Shown: positions 10,023 to 21,947, counted from the stretch's first letter. The stretch is 64,000 nucleotides of DNA from Clarkia xantiana subsp. parviflora (GCA_036873135.1 JAPTYO010000004.1:34319105-34383104); one strand, 5' to 3'. The notes: generated by a model from the sequence alone, not told the origin. Translations and numbers: made by a program.

Positions 10023-12796
10023 TTTGGCGTCGTCTGTGGGAACACTATCAAAAAGTCATGGCGCCTCATTCTCATCTTCAAAAAGGGTGAGAAACCAAAA
10101 TTTTCGACATGAGTATGAAGGTGGTGATAAGGCGGTCGCCAAAAAGGTGGTCGCCAAAATGGTGGTCGCCAAAATGGTCGTCGCCAAAAAGGTGGTCGCC
10201 AAAAATGGTGGTCGCCAAAAGGTCGTCGCCAAAAAGGGCGTTGCCAAAATGGTCGTCGCCAAATGGTCGTCGCCAAAAGGTCGTCGCCAATAAGGTCGTC
10301 CCCAAAAAGGTCGTCGCCAAAATGGTCGTCGCTAAAAGGTCATCGCCAAAAAGGTGGTCGCCAAAAATGTCGTCACAAAAAAAAGCGTCACCCCAAGGGT
10401 GTTAACACCTTAGAAGAAATTCATCGCTCTCTAAGATGACAAACCATTAAGGTAAAGCTTCATATGCCATCTTTTCAATATGATAATTTGATTTAAAGAA
10501 GGCACGAGGCAAAATCAACAAAGAAGGTGTCGCCATCTACAAAGGAGCTCAGTCATAATACTGACTCATCGACTTCCTATAGTCAGCGACATCGAAGACA
10601 GTTCTTTTCTGAATCGATTGTCGAACATCAAAAAATCTGATATCAACAAAATCACTCAGATTGGTCGACAACTCGAAAGAGGTTAGGTATTGAAGATAAA
10701 CCTTTTCCGAATCGATTGTCCACCATAAAAAAATCTGATATCAACAAAATCACTCATATTGGTCGACAACTCGAAAGAGGTTAGGTATCGAAGATAAACC
10801 TTTTCTGAATCGATTATCGACCATTAAAAAAACTGATATCAACAAAATCACTCAAATTGGTCGACAACTCGAAAGAGGTTAGGTATTGAAGAGATATATT
10901 TTCGAATTGATTGTCGACCATAAAAAATCTGATATCAACAATCTCACTCAGATTAGTCGGCAACTCGAAAGAGGTTAGGCGTGAAGATAAGTCCTTTTCC
11001 GAATCGATTGTCGACAATTAAGAATCTAATAACAGTCATATCACTTAGATTCGTCGGAAATTCGAGAGAAGTTAGGCATCGACATTCCAGAACTAATAAG
11101 AATCGGTCATTCGATGGGAAAGAGCCAAAGGTTAATACTAAGCCCCACAACGATTTGAAAGAAATTGGTCATCGACAACATTTGGGGGCCAAAAGAGACC
11201 AGTCATCAAACTGACTCTTAGCCTAAGAAAGTCGTCGCCTCGGAAAAAAGCCGTGGACTCCGAAAAGTCGGCGAAAAGGCCAAAAGAGATCAGTCATCAA
11301 ACTGACTCTTAGCTTAAGAAAGTCGCCGCTTCGGAAAAAAGTCGTCAACTCCGAAAAGTCGGCGACCGGGCCTAAAGGGATCAGTCATAAAACTGACTCT
11401 TAGCCTAAGAAAGTCGCCACCTGGAAAAGTCGTCGACTCTGAAAAGTTGGCGAAAGGGTAAAAAGAGATCAGTCATCAAACTGAATCTTAGCCTAAGAAA
11501 GTCGCCACCTCGGAAAAAAGTCGTCAACTCCGAAAAGTTAGCGACATGGCCAAAAGAGATCAGTCATCAAACAAACTCTTAGCCTAAGAAATCCGCCGCC
11601 TCGGAAAAAAGTCGTCGACTCCGAAAAGTTGGCGACAAGGCCAAAAGAGATCAGTCATCAAACTAACTCTTAGCCTAAGAAAGTCGTCGCCTCGGAAAAA
11701 AGTCGTCGACCCCGAAAAGTCGGCGACATGGCCAAAAGAGATCAGTCATCAAACTGACTCTTAGCCTAAGAAAGTCGCCGACTCGGAAAAAAGTCGTCGA
11801 CTCCGAAAAGTCGGCGACAAGGCCAAAAGAGATCAGTCATCAAACTGACTATTAGCCTAAGAAAGTCGCCGCCTCAGAAAAAAGTCGTCCACTCCGAAAA
11901 GTCGGCGACAAGGCCAAAATAGATCAGTCATCAAACTGACTCTTAGCCTAAGAAAGTCTCCTTCTCGGAAAAAAGTCGACGACTCCGAAAAGTCGGCGAC
12001 AAGGCCAAATGAGATCATTCATCAAACTGACTCTTAGCCTAAGAAATGCGCCACCTCGGAAAAAGTCCTCGACTCCGAAAATTCGGCGACATGGCCAAAA
12101 GGGATCAGTCATAAAACTGACCCTTAGCCTAAGAAAGTCGCCACCTTGGAAAAAGTCGTCGACTCCGAAAATTCGGCGACATGGCCAAAAGGGATCAGTC
12201 ATAAAACTAACCCTTAGCCTAAGAAAGTCGCCACCTCGGAAAAATTCATCGACTCCGAAAAGTAGGCAACATGACCAAAAGGGATCAGTCCTAAAACTGA
12301 AATAAGCCTAAGAAAGCCGTCACCTCGGAAAAAGTCGTCGACTCTGAATAGTCGGCGACATGGCCAAAAGGGATCAGTCATAAAACTGACCCTTAGCCTA
12401 AGAAAATTGTAGACTCGGAAAAATTCGTCGACTCCAAAAAGTCGTCGACTTTGAAAATTCGGTGACAAGGCTAAAGAGAGATCAGTCATAAAACTGACCC
12501 TTAGCCTAAGAAAGTCGCCACCTCGGAAAAAGTCGTCGACTCCGAAAAGTCGTCGACTCCGGAAAGTCGTCGACTCCAAAAAGTCGTCGACTCCGGAAAG
12601 TCGTCGACTCCGAAAATTCGTCGACTCCGAAAAGTCGTCGACTCCTAAAAGTCAGCGACAAGGCTAAAGAGAGATCAGTAATAAAACTAACCATTGGCCT
12701 AAGAAAGTCGTCACTCCTAAAATGGCTAGTGTTGGGTCATTCTTTTTATCTCACTCGGATAATGCTTAAATAACATCACCCAAGTCTCGGGGCCAG
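10023..12796 (+). repeat. Second internal copy of element A
   Basis: It has the same order as 6301-9177: PBS, ATG (10058), 15-bp array, 100-bp array (about 10605-11080), 90-bp array (about 11190-12420), 17-bp array (about 12535-12650). Unlike copy 1 it keeps the 3' end of the internal region (12720-12796), with a purine tract AGTCTCGGGGCCAG before the 3' LTR. It has no coding capacity. Confidence 0.8.
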
Positions 12797-13813
12797 TGTT
12801 GGCTCATTATTTATTACATACGACCATACCAAGAGCGTACCATTTTTACGACAAAGTTCTCAGACAACAAAGTCAGGGCCACTAAAGTCGGAACCACTAA
12901 AGTCGGGACCAATAAAGTCGAGACCACTAAAGTCGAGACCACTAAAGTCGGGACCACTAAAGTCGGGACAACTAAAGTCGAGACCACTAAAGTCGAGACC
13001 ACTAAAGTCGGGACCCTCAGACGACAAAGTAGAGACCACTAAATTCGAGACCACTAAAGTTGGGACCCTCAGACAATAAATTCGGGACCCTCAGACAACA
13101 AAGTCAGGACCACTAAAGTCGGGACCTTCCAGAATAGTTGAACTGGCGGTACCTCTAGGGAAGGCGTTAAGGTGTCAGCTTGAAATATCATCAAGGCGCT
13201 AAGGTGTCAACCTGAAGTGTCATCTAGAAGTTAAAGCGTCAATCCAGAAGTCGCCAAGTCGTCAAGGCGTCAAACCAGAAGTCGCCAAGTCGTTAAGGCG
13301 ATAAGTCGTCAAGTCGTCAAGGTAAGACCACCAAAGTAGAGACCATGTGGCAGCCTGCTTAGAAGAAAACCCTTCCTCCTAAGGAAGAAGAGCTGGCAAC
13401 CTGCTTGTCACCTACTTGAAGAAAACCCCTCCTCCTAAGGAAGAATAGGTGGTGACCTGCTTGTCACCTACTGACACAAGTGCCTTCCATCTCCACCAAT
13501 GAGAGTAAGGCGGCCACCACCCTTATCAACCAATAAGAGAAGAGGGCCACCGCCCTTGTAAGTGGGTTTAAGACCCCTGTAAATAGTAAGCTCTCTATAT
13601 TCATTTCTTTAAGATTTCTCACTACCAGAATGCTATACTAACTTAAGCTTCGGAGTGGAATCAGGAGAACGGCCCCGCCTTTTCCAGGTCTCGCCAAGAG
13701 CAGCCTCGCCATGAAGAACAAGCTAACCCACAAAGCTTTCCAACTTCAAAGAGACACCAAGGCGAGAACCAAAAGAGCCTCGCCAGGCTTAGCCGGACTT
13801 TTATGATCCAACA
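12797..13813 (+). repeat. Element A 3' LTR
   Basis: It starts TGTTGGCTCATTATTTATTAC and ends ATGATCCAACA, about 1017 bp. It is complete, and longer than the re-joined 5' LTR mainly because of extra U3 minisatellite units at 12885-13010. Confidence 0.82.
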
Positions 13814-14359
13814 TTAGTCATAAGACCTACCAATATCAATTATTTTGCTCCTAGAATCGAACCATGATCATTTGAGTCATATAAAATGGTTTTGATCTTT
13901 TCAGTTCTAGTTTTAGTCTGGATTATTAGGACTATTTTTTTCTCTTTTATACTTTTTTTTTTTTTTTTTTCAGTATTTTGTATGTTTTAAAATTTTAATA
14001 ATAAAAAAACTGAATTTGTTCTTCTAATATTAATTTATATTATCTTATTGATTTAATTTGTTATTTTTTTTAATGCCGGTCAAAGATATTAATACTGCAT
14101 GAAAATGATCAATATTGCACACACTATGAAAATCAGTTGGTCTTGTTCTTTAGTGGTCTTTTCAGTCTCATACAGAAACCAAGACTAGAACCAATAAAGA
14201 CCGAAAGTAGCTAGAGGCTAATGGTCTTGGTCTCAGATGGTTCTGATCTTTTCGATCCTGTCCTGATGGATCTTGGTCATGATGGATGCTTACCTCTAAT
14301 ATACATGACATGATGAACAAAAATATGCAAAATTCTTATTTTAAATTTGGATAGTTGAA
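13814..14359. other. AT-rich interval, no gene seen
   Basis: The sequence is AT-rich with a long T run near 13950-13970 and several short near-repeats of GGTCTTGGTC/TCAGTCTCA. I see no coding or RNA signature. Confidence 0.55.
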
Positions 14360-14364
14360 CAAAT

Positions 14365-14604
14365 TGTTGGTGTATGAAGATGTGTTTGTGTGTGAGAGAG
14401 AGGTCGAGAGGGAATGAGAGACTTTGTTGTTTGTCTACTCAACTTGTTGATTTCCATTCATTCTCACATCTATTTATAGGTACATTAGGAGAGTTCCACA
14501 CACTTCATTTAATGACACTTCCAACTACTTAGTCTTAATGATACCTCTCAACTACTTAGACTTAATTATGTTTTCCCAACTAACTTAGACTATCTAGAAA
14601 CAAG

Positions 14605-14646
<42 letters not shown>

Positions 14647-14654
14647 TTCTAACA
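14365..14654 (-). repeat. Copia 3' LTR (minus orientation)
   Basis: This 290-bp copy is longer than its partner mainly because of an expanded (TTA)n run at about 14608-14646. Confidence 0.9.
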
Positions 14655-14789
14655 TCCCCCCTTAAACTTGTTTCTCTTGTTGTCGTCTGCACGATGTTCA
14701 TGACTTCTCCTTGTAGCTTGACTTGTCTTGTGCTTATCTTTGTCATAACTACTCGTGAATGCTTGGCGGTCTTTTCGAGTTTGTCTTTG

Positions 14790-16379
14790 TCGACAACTCA
14801 TCCTCCACATATGTCCTCGCACTCTATGATTCTTGTATTCTCCATGCGCCGTCGCTTTTTTTTTCTCCACATTGTCTCTTTGACTTCACATCCTGCATAG
14901 AGACATAGATTAACATACAATTCTCCGCCATCATTCACATCAACGACAGGCGCGAAATTGTATACATCTTGGATCCTCCTTGTCCTCAGCACGGGTGATC
15001 CGCTTGAGTCGTCTTCTTCTTATTGAGTAGCAGCATGTGGGGGTGATAACGGTTCTTGAACTTCAACACGCTGGGCTTCTTTTCTTTTCAGTTCAATAGC
15101 ATGTTTTGGTTGGTCATTATTCATCTCCCAGTTTCATGCTTGTTCTTCATCGAACTCGACATCTCTTGAGATCACAACGCTCTTTGTGGCGGGATTGTAT
15201 AACTTGTAACCGCTTGAATTCTCGTCATATCCAAGCATAACACACTTCTGGCTCTGCTGCAATTTTGCATATGCCACGCACCCGAAAACTCGGAGACGAT
15301 CAATGCACGACTTCCTCTTGCTCCATGCTTCCTCTAGTGTCATGTCTCCAATACGCTTGGTCGGAAACCTGTTGAGAAAATACACCGCAGTAGCAACAAC
15401 GTCTCCCCAAAATTCTTTCGGGACATTTCTCTCCTTGAGCATGCATCGAACCAAATTCAAGATGGTCATGTTCTTTCTCTCGGAGACACCGTTTTGTTGA
15501 GGCGTTTGAGGCATGATGAGCTGATGCACGATCTCGTTCTCTTTGCAAAACTTGTCAAACTCGCGCGATGTGTACTCGCCTCCTCGGTCGGTTCGTAAGC
15601 ACTTCAAGCGACGACCGATTTGCTTCTCGACCATGCTCTTGAACTCCTTGAACTTCGTTAAGACTTCGCTCTTCTGCTTCATCATATAAACCCAAGTCTT
15701 GCCACTATAATCATCAGTAAATGTCAAGAAGTACCTATTTCCACCAATGGAGATGGGCTTGATCGGTCCGCACACATCAGAATGGACTAAGTCGAGACGA
15801 CCAACTGCTCTATTCAATGGATATTTCTTGAATGGTTTTCTTTTTTGGGATGATTGATCTTGGGCAAACCTCGTACCATGTTTTTCTTCTCCATAAACTC
15901 CAACGCCTTGAAATTAAGATGATCATACCGGAGATGCCAAAGAGATGAGTTGTCTATGGTTGTCGCCTTCAAGCAATTCTTCTCATTGATCCTTAACTCC
16001 AACATGAACATTCGGTTCTTCTTCATGGCTACATTTGAGATAACATTGTTGTTATTATCACATATGGTAAGTGTATTCTCCTTTATCCGGACGTCGTATC
16101 CCTTCTCGAGCAATTGTCCGACACTTAAATATTGTTCTTCATGTCGGGAACAAAATAGACATTGGAGATGCACAATTGTCGTCCATTCTTGAGTTCAAAG
16201 AGAACTTTACCTTTCCCTTTAATTTGGTGTTGGGAAAGATCGCCAAAAGTGATGTGCCCGCCGTGTCTTTCATCAAGCTCCGCAAAGAACTCCTTTCTTC
16301 CGCACATGTGGTTGGAAGCTCCCGTGTCGATGAACCATATGTTGGACTCTGTTTCCTTCACTTGATTGTATGTCATCAA
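14790..16379 (-). pseudogene. pol: Copia pol remnant: protease, GAG-pre-integrase, integrase
   Basis: Reading the minus strand, 16379-16125 has the aspartic protease motif WFIDTGASNHMCG. About 16173-15814 is a GAG-pre-integrase segment (SSLWHLRYDHLN), but the usual CxxC half of the integrase zinc finger is missing at about 15815-15870. 15817-15134 is the integrase core with its catalytic acidic residues in VHSDVCGP, LRTDRGGEY and NGVSERKN. Up to about 14790 there is linker-like sequence (VLRTRRIQDVYNF) that normally leads into RT, but the element ends within 150 bp. The RT and RNase H region has been deleted, and the frames shift between segments. The integrase core itself is a clean 227-codon frame. 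Confidence 0.85.
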
Positions 16380-16445
16380 AAGAACTCCATCGTCGTCAAT
16401 CTTCTCTTCGAAGTTTGCATTTTCTTCATCAATGTCGGTGTTATA

Positions 16446-17347
16446 CTAACACTGCGCTGCATAATGACAGTATTTTTTGCACACACAACATTGGACTCCC
16501 GATTTTTCGTTTCTCCATCCACCGCGACCTCGTCCACGACCACGACCACGACCGCAATTTCTTCCTCTATCTCCTTCTTGGATCGACTCTCCATCATCGT
16601 CGTCGACTTCATTGGTGGTTGTTTTTCGACCACCTCTTCCTCTCCGCGTTGTGAATCTTCCTCTTTGGAAGCCGCCACGTGATCCGTCATTCTTCAACGT
16701 CAACTTTGCTTGTAAAGCATGCTCCAATGATTTACCTTCTCCTCTCTTCGAAAGTCGTTGTTCATGGGCTTGTAGAGAACCTATGAGTTGCTCCACGGAC
16801 ATTTCTTCTAGGTCATTGGATTCTTCAATTGCTACGGCCACAAGGTCGAACTTGGGATCGAGGGATCTCAATATCTTCTCTATGACACGAACGTCTTCTA
16901 AATTTTCTCCATTTCTCCGCATTTTATGTGCGATTGAAATGACCCGCGTGAAGTAGTTGGAGATAGATTCCGAGCTTTCTTATTGGAGAGATTCAAATTG
17001 AGCAAGAAGGGCTTGTAGTCGAATTTTCTTTACCTTTTTGACGCCACCAAACGGCTATTGGAGTATTCCCCATTCTTTGTATGATGTCTTGGCCGGAGCA
17101 ACTAACTCGAACGTGGCTTATCAAGACCTTGATATATTGTAAACATGGCCTTGTTCTCCCTCTTTCGTTGCTCCCTCAATTTATCCCTCTCTTCCTTTGT
17201 CATCTCCGCCGTCGCTTTGGGTTCCTCGAACTCGGTCTCCACAAGCTCCCACACGTCAATCGATCCCAATAGGGCCTTCATTTGGATACACCACCTATCG
17301 TAGTTGTCCTTCATCAATCCTTGCACTTGCATGTTTGTCGATGCCAT
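16446..17347 (-). pseudogene. gag: Copia gag, broken
   Basis: The natural start is the ATG at 17347 (MASTNMQVQGLMKDNYDRW), typical of Copia Gag. A stop at about 17102 and further breaks to 16923 interrupt the UBN2-type Gag region. It resumes as [20 protein letters not shown], then an Arg/Gly-rich tract and a zinc knuckle [15 protein letters not shown] that satisfies CX2CX4HX4C. Gag packages element RNA; this copy cannot be translated in one piece. Confidence 0.82.
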
Positions 17348-17364
17348 CACGATCTTTGAACATT

Positions 17365-17376
17365 GCTCTGATACCA
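17365..17376 (-). other. Copia primer-binding site (initiator tRNA-Met type)
   Basis: Minus-strand TGGTATCAGAGC lies two bases inside the 5' LTR. It is complementary to the 3' end of initiator tRNA-Met, as in most plant Copia elements. Confidence 0.9.
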
Positions 17377-17378
17377 CT

Positions 17379-17642
17379 TGTTGGTGTATGAAGATGTGTT
17401 TGTGTGTGAGAGAGGTGGATAGGGAATGAGAGACTTTGTTGTTTGTCTACTCAACTTGTTGATTTCCATTTATTCTCACATCTATTTATAGGTACATTAG
17501 GAGAGTTCCACACACTTCATTTAGTGACCCTCCAAACTACTTAGTCTTAATGGTACCACTCAACTACTTAGACTTAATTATATTTTCCCAACTAACTTAG
17601 ACTATCTAGAAACAAGTTTATTATTATTATTATTTTCTAACA
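17379..17642 (-). repeat. Copia 5' LTR (minus orientation)
   Basis: This 264-bp copy is followed by the TSD CAAAT at 17643-17647. It pairs with 14365-14654. Confidence 0.9.
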
Positions 17643-17647
17643 CAAAT

Positions 17648-18200
17648 TGCTAGATAATGTTTATGTAATCGATCAAATGAGGAGATGGATAGAATGAGAT
17701 TTAGAGTTTTGATAATCGATTAAACTCAAATAAAAGTATCATAAGTTCAATAAGGAATTTGGGCTGTGGTCTTTAAGATATATATATATGAAAACTAAAT
17801 ATCATGACAGATAAACATGCAGCACAACTATGTTTGAATCATTGATCTACAAACAAACTAAATAATATGAAACATTGAATCAGAATAAACGATCTGAAAA
17901 ATGAATAATATGAATATCGAATCAGAGATTCAGAATACGTAAACATTGTTGTTCATATCCAATGTGAATATCAATCATCAATTTGAGGATCTCCAATCAA
18001 GATGGAGAATGTGTGATAAAATTAGCAGTTTACACGCACAAAAGAATTGTAAGTTCTAATTTCTTTCTCGCTTGTTGAGATGAATTATGATCATGCAAGA
18101 AATAGCAATGATCTTGAACAACGAGCACATACTCTTTTGTACCTCTCATACTCATTTCTTGATCATTCTCATGGATCCCCACATAAAAGGCGAGCTTTCA
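17648..18200. other. AT-rich interval, no gene seen
   Basis: There is repeated use of GAATATCGAATCAGA-like words but no coding frame or structured RNA that I recognise. Confidence 0.5.
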
Positions 18201-18574
18201 TTAATACAGGGGTTAAAGAACACAATAGGGGCCTGAATGTTTGTCCATGTTGCCAAAAGGGGTCTGAATTGAAAAAACGTATTATTATGGGCCTGAATTT
18301 TGAGTTTTGTTGATAATTGAGTTTCCGTCCAAATTTGCTGTTAAATGTAACGGAACCACGTGAAATGACAGAATTACCCTTTTGTAATTATTATACAATT
18401 TAACAGTTTAATTAATGAAATGTGAAATGTCTAAAATACCCCTGCACACTAATTATGCACTTAAGGCCACCGACCACCACCCCAGCTCCGGCGACCACCA
18501 CTCCAGCTCCGGCGACCACCACCCCAACTCCGGCGACCACCACCCCAGCTCCGGCGACCAAAACCCCCCCTTCG

Positions 18575-18614
18575 GCGACCCAAAAAAGCTCCGATCGGAG
18601 CTTTTTTGGGTCGC
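18575..18614. repeat. Perfect 40-bp palindrome at the centre of the MULE-like element
   Basis: The left arm GCGACCCAAAAAAGCTCCGA is followed immediately by its exact reverse complement. Similarity continues a few bases further with one mismatch. It could extrude as a hairpin or cruciform. Confidence 0.9.
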
Positions 18615-18735
18615 CGGAGGGAGGTTAGGGTCGCCGGAGCTGTGGTGGCTTAAAGGGTATTTTGGTCTTTTTAGGTCAAACATGTGAGGGACACACTCTG
18701 GTCAAAGGGCATTTTCGGGTTTTCAAATTATTTTC

Positions 18736-18758
18736 GGTCACATGCCAAGCATGTGACC
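18736..18758. repeat. Hairpin shared by the foldback family
   Basis: The 10-bp arms GGTCACATGC and GCATGTGACC are separated by CAA. The same structure with one arm mismatch recurs in the second foldback element at 19891-19913. Confidence 0.8.
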
Positions 18759-19097
18759 ACTTTCCGTCACTATTAACAGAAAAAATAGACGGAGACCTCA
18801 CTTATACACAAAACTCAAAATTCAGGCCTTAATAATACGTGTTTTCAATTCAGACCCCTTTTGGTAACATGGGCAAACATTCAGACCCATATTGTATTCT
18901 TAACCCTTAATACAGGCACAATACTTTGTATAGTTCTTTTTAATTTGTTAACTACCTAATTAATCATTAATGAAGAAAACGTTACTAAAAGACGAAGAGG
19001 ATAGCACTTAGCAATAGACAAGGGTGATGTTTTCAGAAAGGCTCTTCCGCTTCCAAAATGTTAGATTGAAATTAGGTTGGATATACAAACATCTTAA

Positions 19098-20061
19098 TTA
19101 ATAACTTAAGAAATGTCTGAAATTTGACTCATGTTAACCAGAAATGTCTGAATTTTTAAAAGTTAATATGGAATGTCTGAATTTTCAACTTTATTGATAT
19201 TTGGTTTTCCGTTCATTTTTAGGTTTAAATTTAACAGAATTGTCTGAAATGACACTTTTGCCCCATTGAATATTTTGTTTTGTTTAATACTTTATTAGAG
19301 AAAAGGTGAAATGACAAAATTACCCCTGAAGTCAAATTAAGAATTGAGTCCCTATTTTTTTATTTTGTTCAATGTAGTCCTCAAATTTATATTCTTAAGT
19401 TTTGATTTTTACAATTGAGTCCCTATTTTTTTCTTCATCACCGCACAAGTCCACCAGCCACCACCTGAGGCCGCCGATCACCACCCAAGGCCGACGACGA
19501 CCACCAATCGTGCCGGCCACCACCAAATCGTGGCCGGCCAGCCCCAAATCGTGGCCGGCCAGCCACAATCGGGGCCGGCAAACCCCAATCGGGGCCGGCC
19601 AGCCACAATCAGGGCCGGCCAGCCACAATCGGGGTCGGCCAGCCACAATTGGGGCTGGCCGGCCACGATTGGTGGTGGCCGGGCCGATTGGTGGTTGCCG
19701 TCGGCCTGGGTGGTGGTCGTCGTTGGTCTTGGGTGGTGGTCGGCGGCCGCGGGTGGTGGCCGGCCACGATTGGGGCATTTTCGTCTTTTCATTTCAAGCA
19801 TGTGAGAGGGGGCAATTTCGTCTTTTCATTTCGAGCATGTGAGAGGCACACTTTGATATAAGGGCATTTTTCGGATTTAATTTTATTTCCGGTCACATGC
19901 CAAGCACGTGACCAATTTCCGTCAGTTTTAACGGAAAAAATTAACGGAGACATCTTATATCAAAAAAGTTGAAACTTCAGACCTTTCATATTAACTTTTG
20001 AAAATTCAGACATCTTCGGTTAACATTGGTCAAATTTCAGACATTTCATAGGTTATTAACC
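19098..20061. mobile_element. Second member of the same foldback family (diverged)
   Basis: The left end (TTAATAACTTAAGAAATGTC) and right end (inverse of GGTTAATAACCTATGAAATG) are inverted repeats of about 150 bp. They contain a thrice-repeated ATGTCTGAA motif, as GGCCTGAAT repeats in the first element. It shares the GGTCACATGC hairpin and the TTTCCGTCA..TAACGGA block with 18210-18906. The GC-rich centre (19440-19790) is built of about 20-bp CCGGCCAGCCACAATCGGGG units, which open false frames on both strands. The TSD is unclear, so the ends are approximate. Confidence 0.65.
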
Positions 20062-20185
20062 CTTAATTTTATATTGCGTAAGAAAGAACACTACAAACAA
20101 GCTATAGAGCCAAATAGTTAACTAGCTTTTAGCTAGCCTTAGGCCTTAGCCACCTTTAAATCCTGATGATAAGTGTACAATTTAG

Positions 20186-21167
20186 TAGGGGTGGCAATCG
20201 GATCGTGTCGTGTGTATTCGTGTCGTGTAACTAGTGACATGCGTGTCTACTCGTGTCGTGTCAAAACGTATTAACTCTATTTTCATGTCGTGTCCGTGTC
20301 ACCAAATTACCGTGTCGTGTCCGTGTGACATGCGGGTGACACGGAAACTTTTAACTAAGGAAAATTAATAATACTAATATTACATGTTTGACCCTTTTTT
20401 TTAAACAAATATTACAAAATGATCCAAAATTAACCAACAACATATCTTGACAAATAAATTAAAATTAGAGAAATTCATCATTGTTTTATTTTTAATTAGT
20501 TTGTTATTATTGTGAAATTCAAATATTACTGCAAATAAGATCGAACTTTGAAAGTGGAATCGGCCTCTCTCGAAAGTGAAGAGTAACGACGAAAAACAAT
20601 TTAATCTCGGTCTGATCTTGTCTAGGGCAGAAGACTATGTCCTTTTCTCTAAAGATTATTTGTTCATGCTAATTGCTAAAGTGGGTCCCTCCTTATCTAA
20701 AATTTAAGTTACTAAATCATATCGTTAGGATATTACATATTGACCTATACTTTTTTTCTATTAGATAAGATAAATCCTAAAATTTTATAATTATATTTAT
20801 AAGTTATAAATGTTATGGGTCAGTGACTTAGTTATAAACGTTGCTTGTTTGTGGTGCACTAAATATGTTTAATAGTGTAAATATATATTAATTTAATGAT
20901 TTAATTATAATATTAAAAATAATAAGTCTATACGTAAATATTAAATTTTAAATAATCGTGTCTATTCATGTTAAGCTTTGAAACCGTGTCTATTCGGGTC
21001 TTAGTCGTGGACATGCAGCTCTGTGCTACACGAACATGTTTTTAGTCGTGTCTTTTCGTGTCAGAGAGTTGTTTAAACACGGACCGTGTCGTGTCGTGTA
21101 AAAGATGTGAAAAAACAGCTCCATTACAGGTCGTGTAATCGTGTCGTGTCAGAAATTGTCACCCCTA
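20186..21167. mobile_element. Non-autonomous hAT element
   Basis: The terminal inverted repeats are TAGGGGTGGCAAT on the left and ATTGTCACCCCTA on the right (one mismatch). An exact 8-bp TSD CAATTTAG lies at 20178-20185 and 21168-21175. Eight-bp TSDs and (C/T)AGGGGTG ends are typical of hAT elements. Subterminal zones repeat CGTGTCGTGTC on both sides. The interior is AT-rich and encodes no transposase. Confidence 0.85.
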
Positions 21168-21175
21168 CAATTTAG

Positions 21176-21947
21176 TGTTCTGAATGGATGAACCTTCTAA
21201 ATGATAAATTTAAAATAAATTTAGAGAAAAGGAATATAAATATTTCTGACTACGGAAATTAAAGAAGAAGATTAGGCAAAAGGAGGAGTACATGGCACAC
21301 ACCATCTATCTAATCACTCACACTCTAAGTGGAGGAACAAGGTTCCCACTTTGTGTGCTATGACACAACAAGATTCCATTAACTAATTAATCTCGACTTA
21401 AAGCTTTCTGCTAATTATAATTACTTTTGGCCAAAAAGTAAGTGGCCTATAATATAATCTTATATTGATTTCACCATATATATATTGCGTCTGCAATTAT
21501 TGTTGCAATATAAAACTAACTAATCATGAAATTAAGATATTATATTCTCTTCTTTTAAATAACAAATAATAGTCCAATTACTATCCGTCAAAACACATCA
21601 CCTAGTTGGAATTTTATTTATGTCAAATTTTACACATATTTAACGGAGAGAGTAATTTACTTAGAAATTAAAAATTTATATATCAAATTTTAAAGTTTAT
21701 ATACTGATTTGTAATTTGATCAAATGCAGCGAATTAATTATTAACGCTAATATATATATATATAATAAAAGAATATGTGAGAGAGTGGTTTAATATGAAG
21801 TTGTCACGTCAGCATTTTAGACTACCCATAGAGTGCCACTTCACTTTTTCTATTCGGGCCTAAACTGAGTATATCTGTTGTCGGGCCACTATGCAGAAAA
21901 ACTGAGTCCCAAAACTGAAGCTCATGCCCAAAACTGCAGTACCCGGC
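21176..21947. other. AT-rich interval, no gene seen
   Basis: It includes a (TA)n run near 21750. The last ~100 bp (CCCAAAACTGAAGC, CCCAAAACTGCAG) adjoin the C-type LTR fragment. A similar CCCAAAACTGC word occurs just beyond the other C-type LTR at about 50140; I could not tell whether this is meaningful. Confidence 0.5.

Larger units (their letters stand above)
731..13813 (+). mobile_element. Element A: non-coding Gypsy-like LTR element arranged LTR-int-LTR-int-LTR
   Basis: The outer LTRs start TGTTGG (731 and 12797) and end ATCCAACA (6300 and 13813). A third LTR-like segment, lacking its first ~115 bp, lies at 9178-10022. Each internal copy starts with a primer-binding site of the TTGGCG(C/T)CGTCTGTGGGAA type used by many plant Gypsy elements, then an ATG, then only minisatellites. 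No gag or pol motif is visible, so it must have moved with proteins supplied elsewhere. Element B interrupts the first LTR. The flanking 5-mers (CTAGA before 731, TTAGT after 13813) match at only 3 of 5 positions, so no clear TSD survives. This fits an old insertion or one reshaped by recombination. Confidence 0.8.
14365..17642 (-). mobile_element. Copia LTR retrotransposon, internally deleted (no RT/RNase H)
   Basis: LTRs at 14365-14654 and 17379-17642 share TGTTGGTGTATGAAGATGTG and end TTCTAACA. The 5-bp TSD CAAAT is perfect (14360-14364 and 17643-17647). On the minus strand the PBS TGGTATCAGAGC (17365-17376), standard for initiator tRNA-Met, follows the 5' LTR, and a purine tract AAGGGGGGA (14655-14663) precedes the 3' LTR. 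Gag, protease, GAG-pre-integrase and integrase remains lie in Copia order. RT and RNase H are absent. Confidence 0.9.
18210..18906. mobile_element. Non-autonomous MULE-like foldback element with ~160-bp TIRs
   Basis: The ends are GGGTTAAAGAACACAATAGG on the left and the inverse of GGGTTAAGAATACAATATGG on the right. The inverted similarity extends about 160 bp inward. A 9-bp direct repeat TTAATACAG flanks it (18201-18209 and 18907-18915). A 9-bp TSD with long TIRs is the mark of Mutator-like elements. Inside are about four 21-bp GACCACCACCCCAGCTCCGGC units and a perfect 40-bp palindrome. No transposase is encoded. Confidence 0.8.

Noticed and set aside
14798..14992. Possible RT start of the Copia copy at 14365-17642
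   Set aside because: Only linker-like sequence is present; no RT motif follows before the purine tract and LTR.
19395..19861. Overlapping frames of 70-146 codons on both strands
   Set aside because: They lie in the GC-rich tandem centre of a foldback element; composition bias alone explains them.
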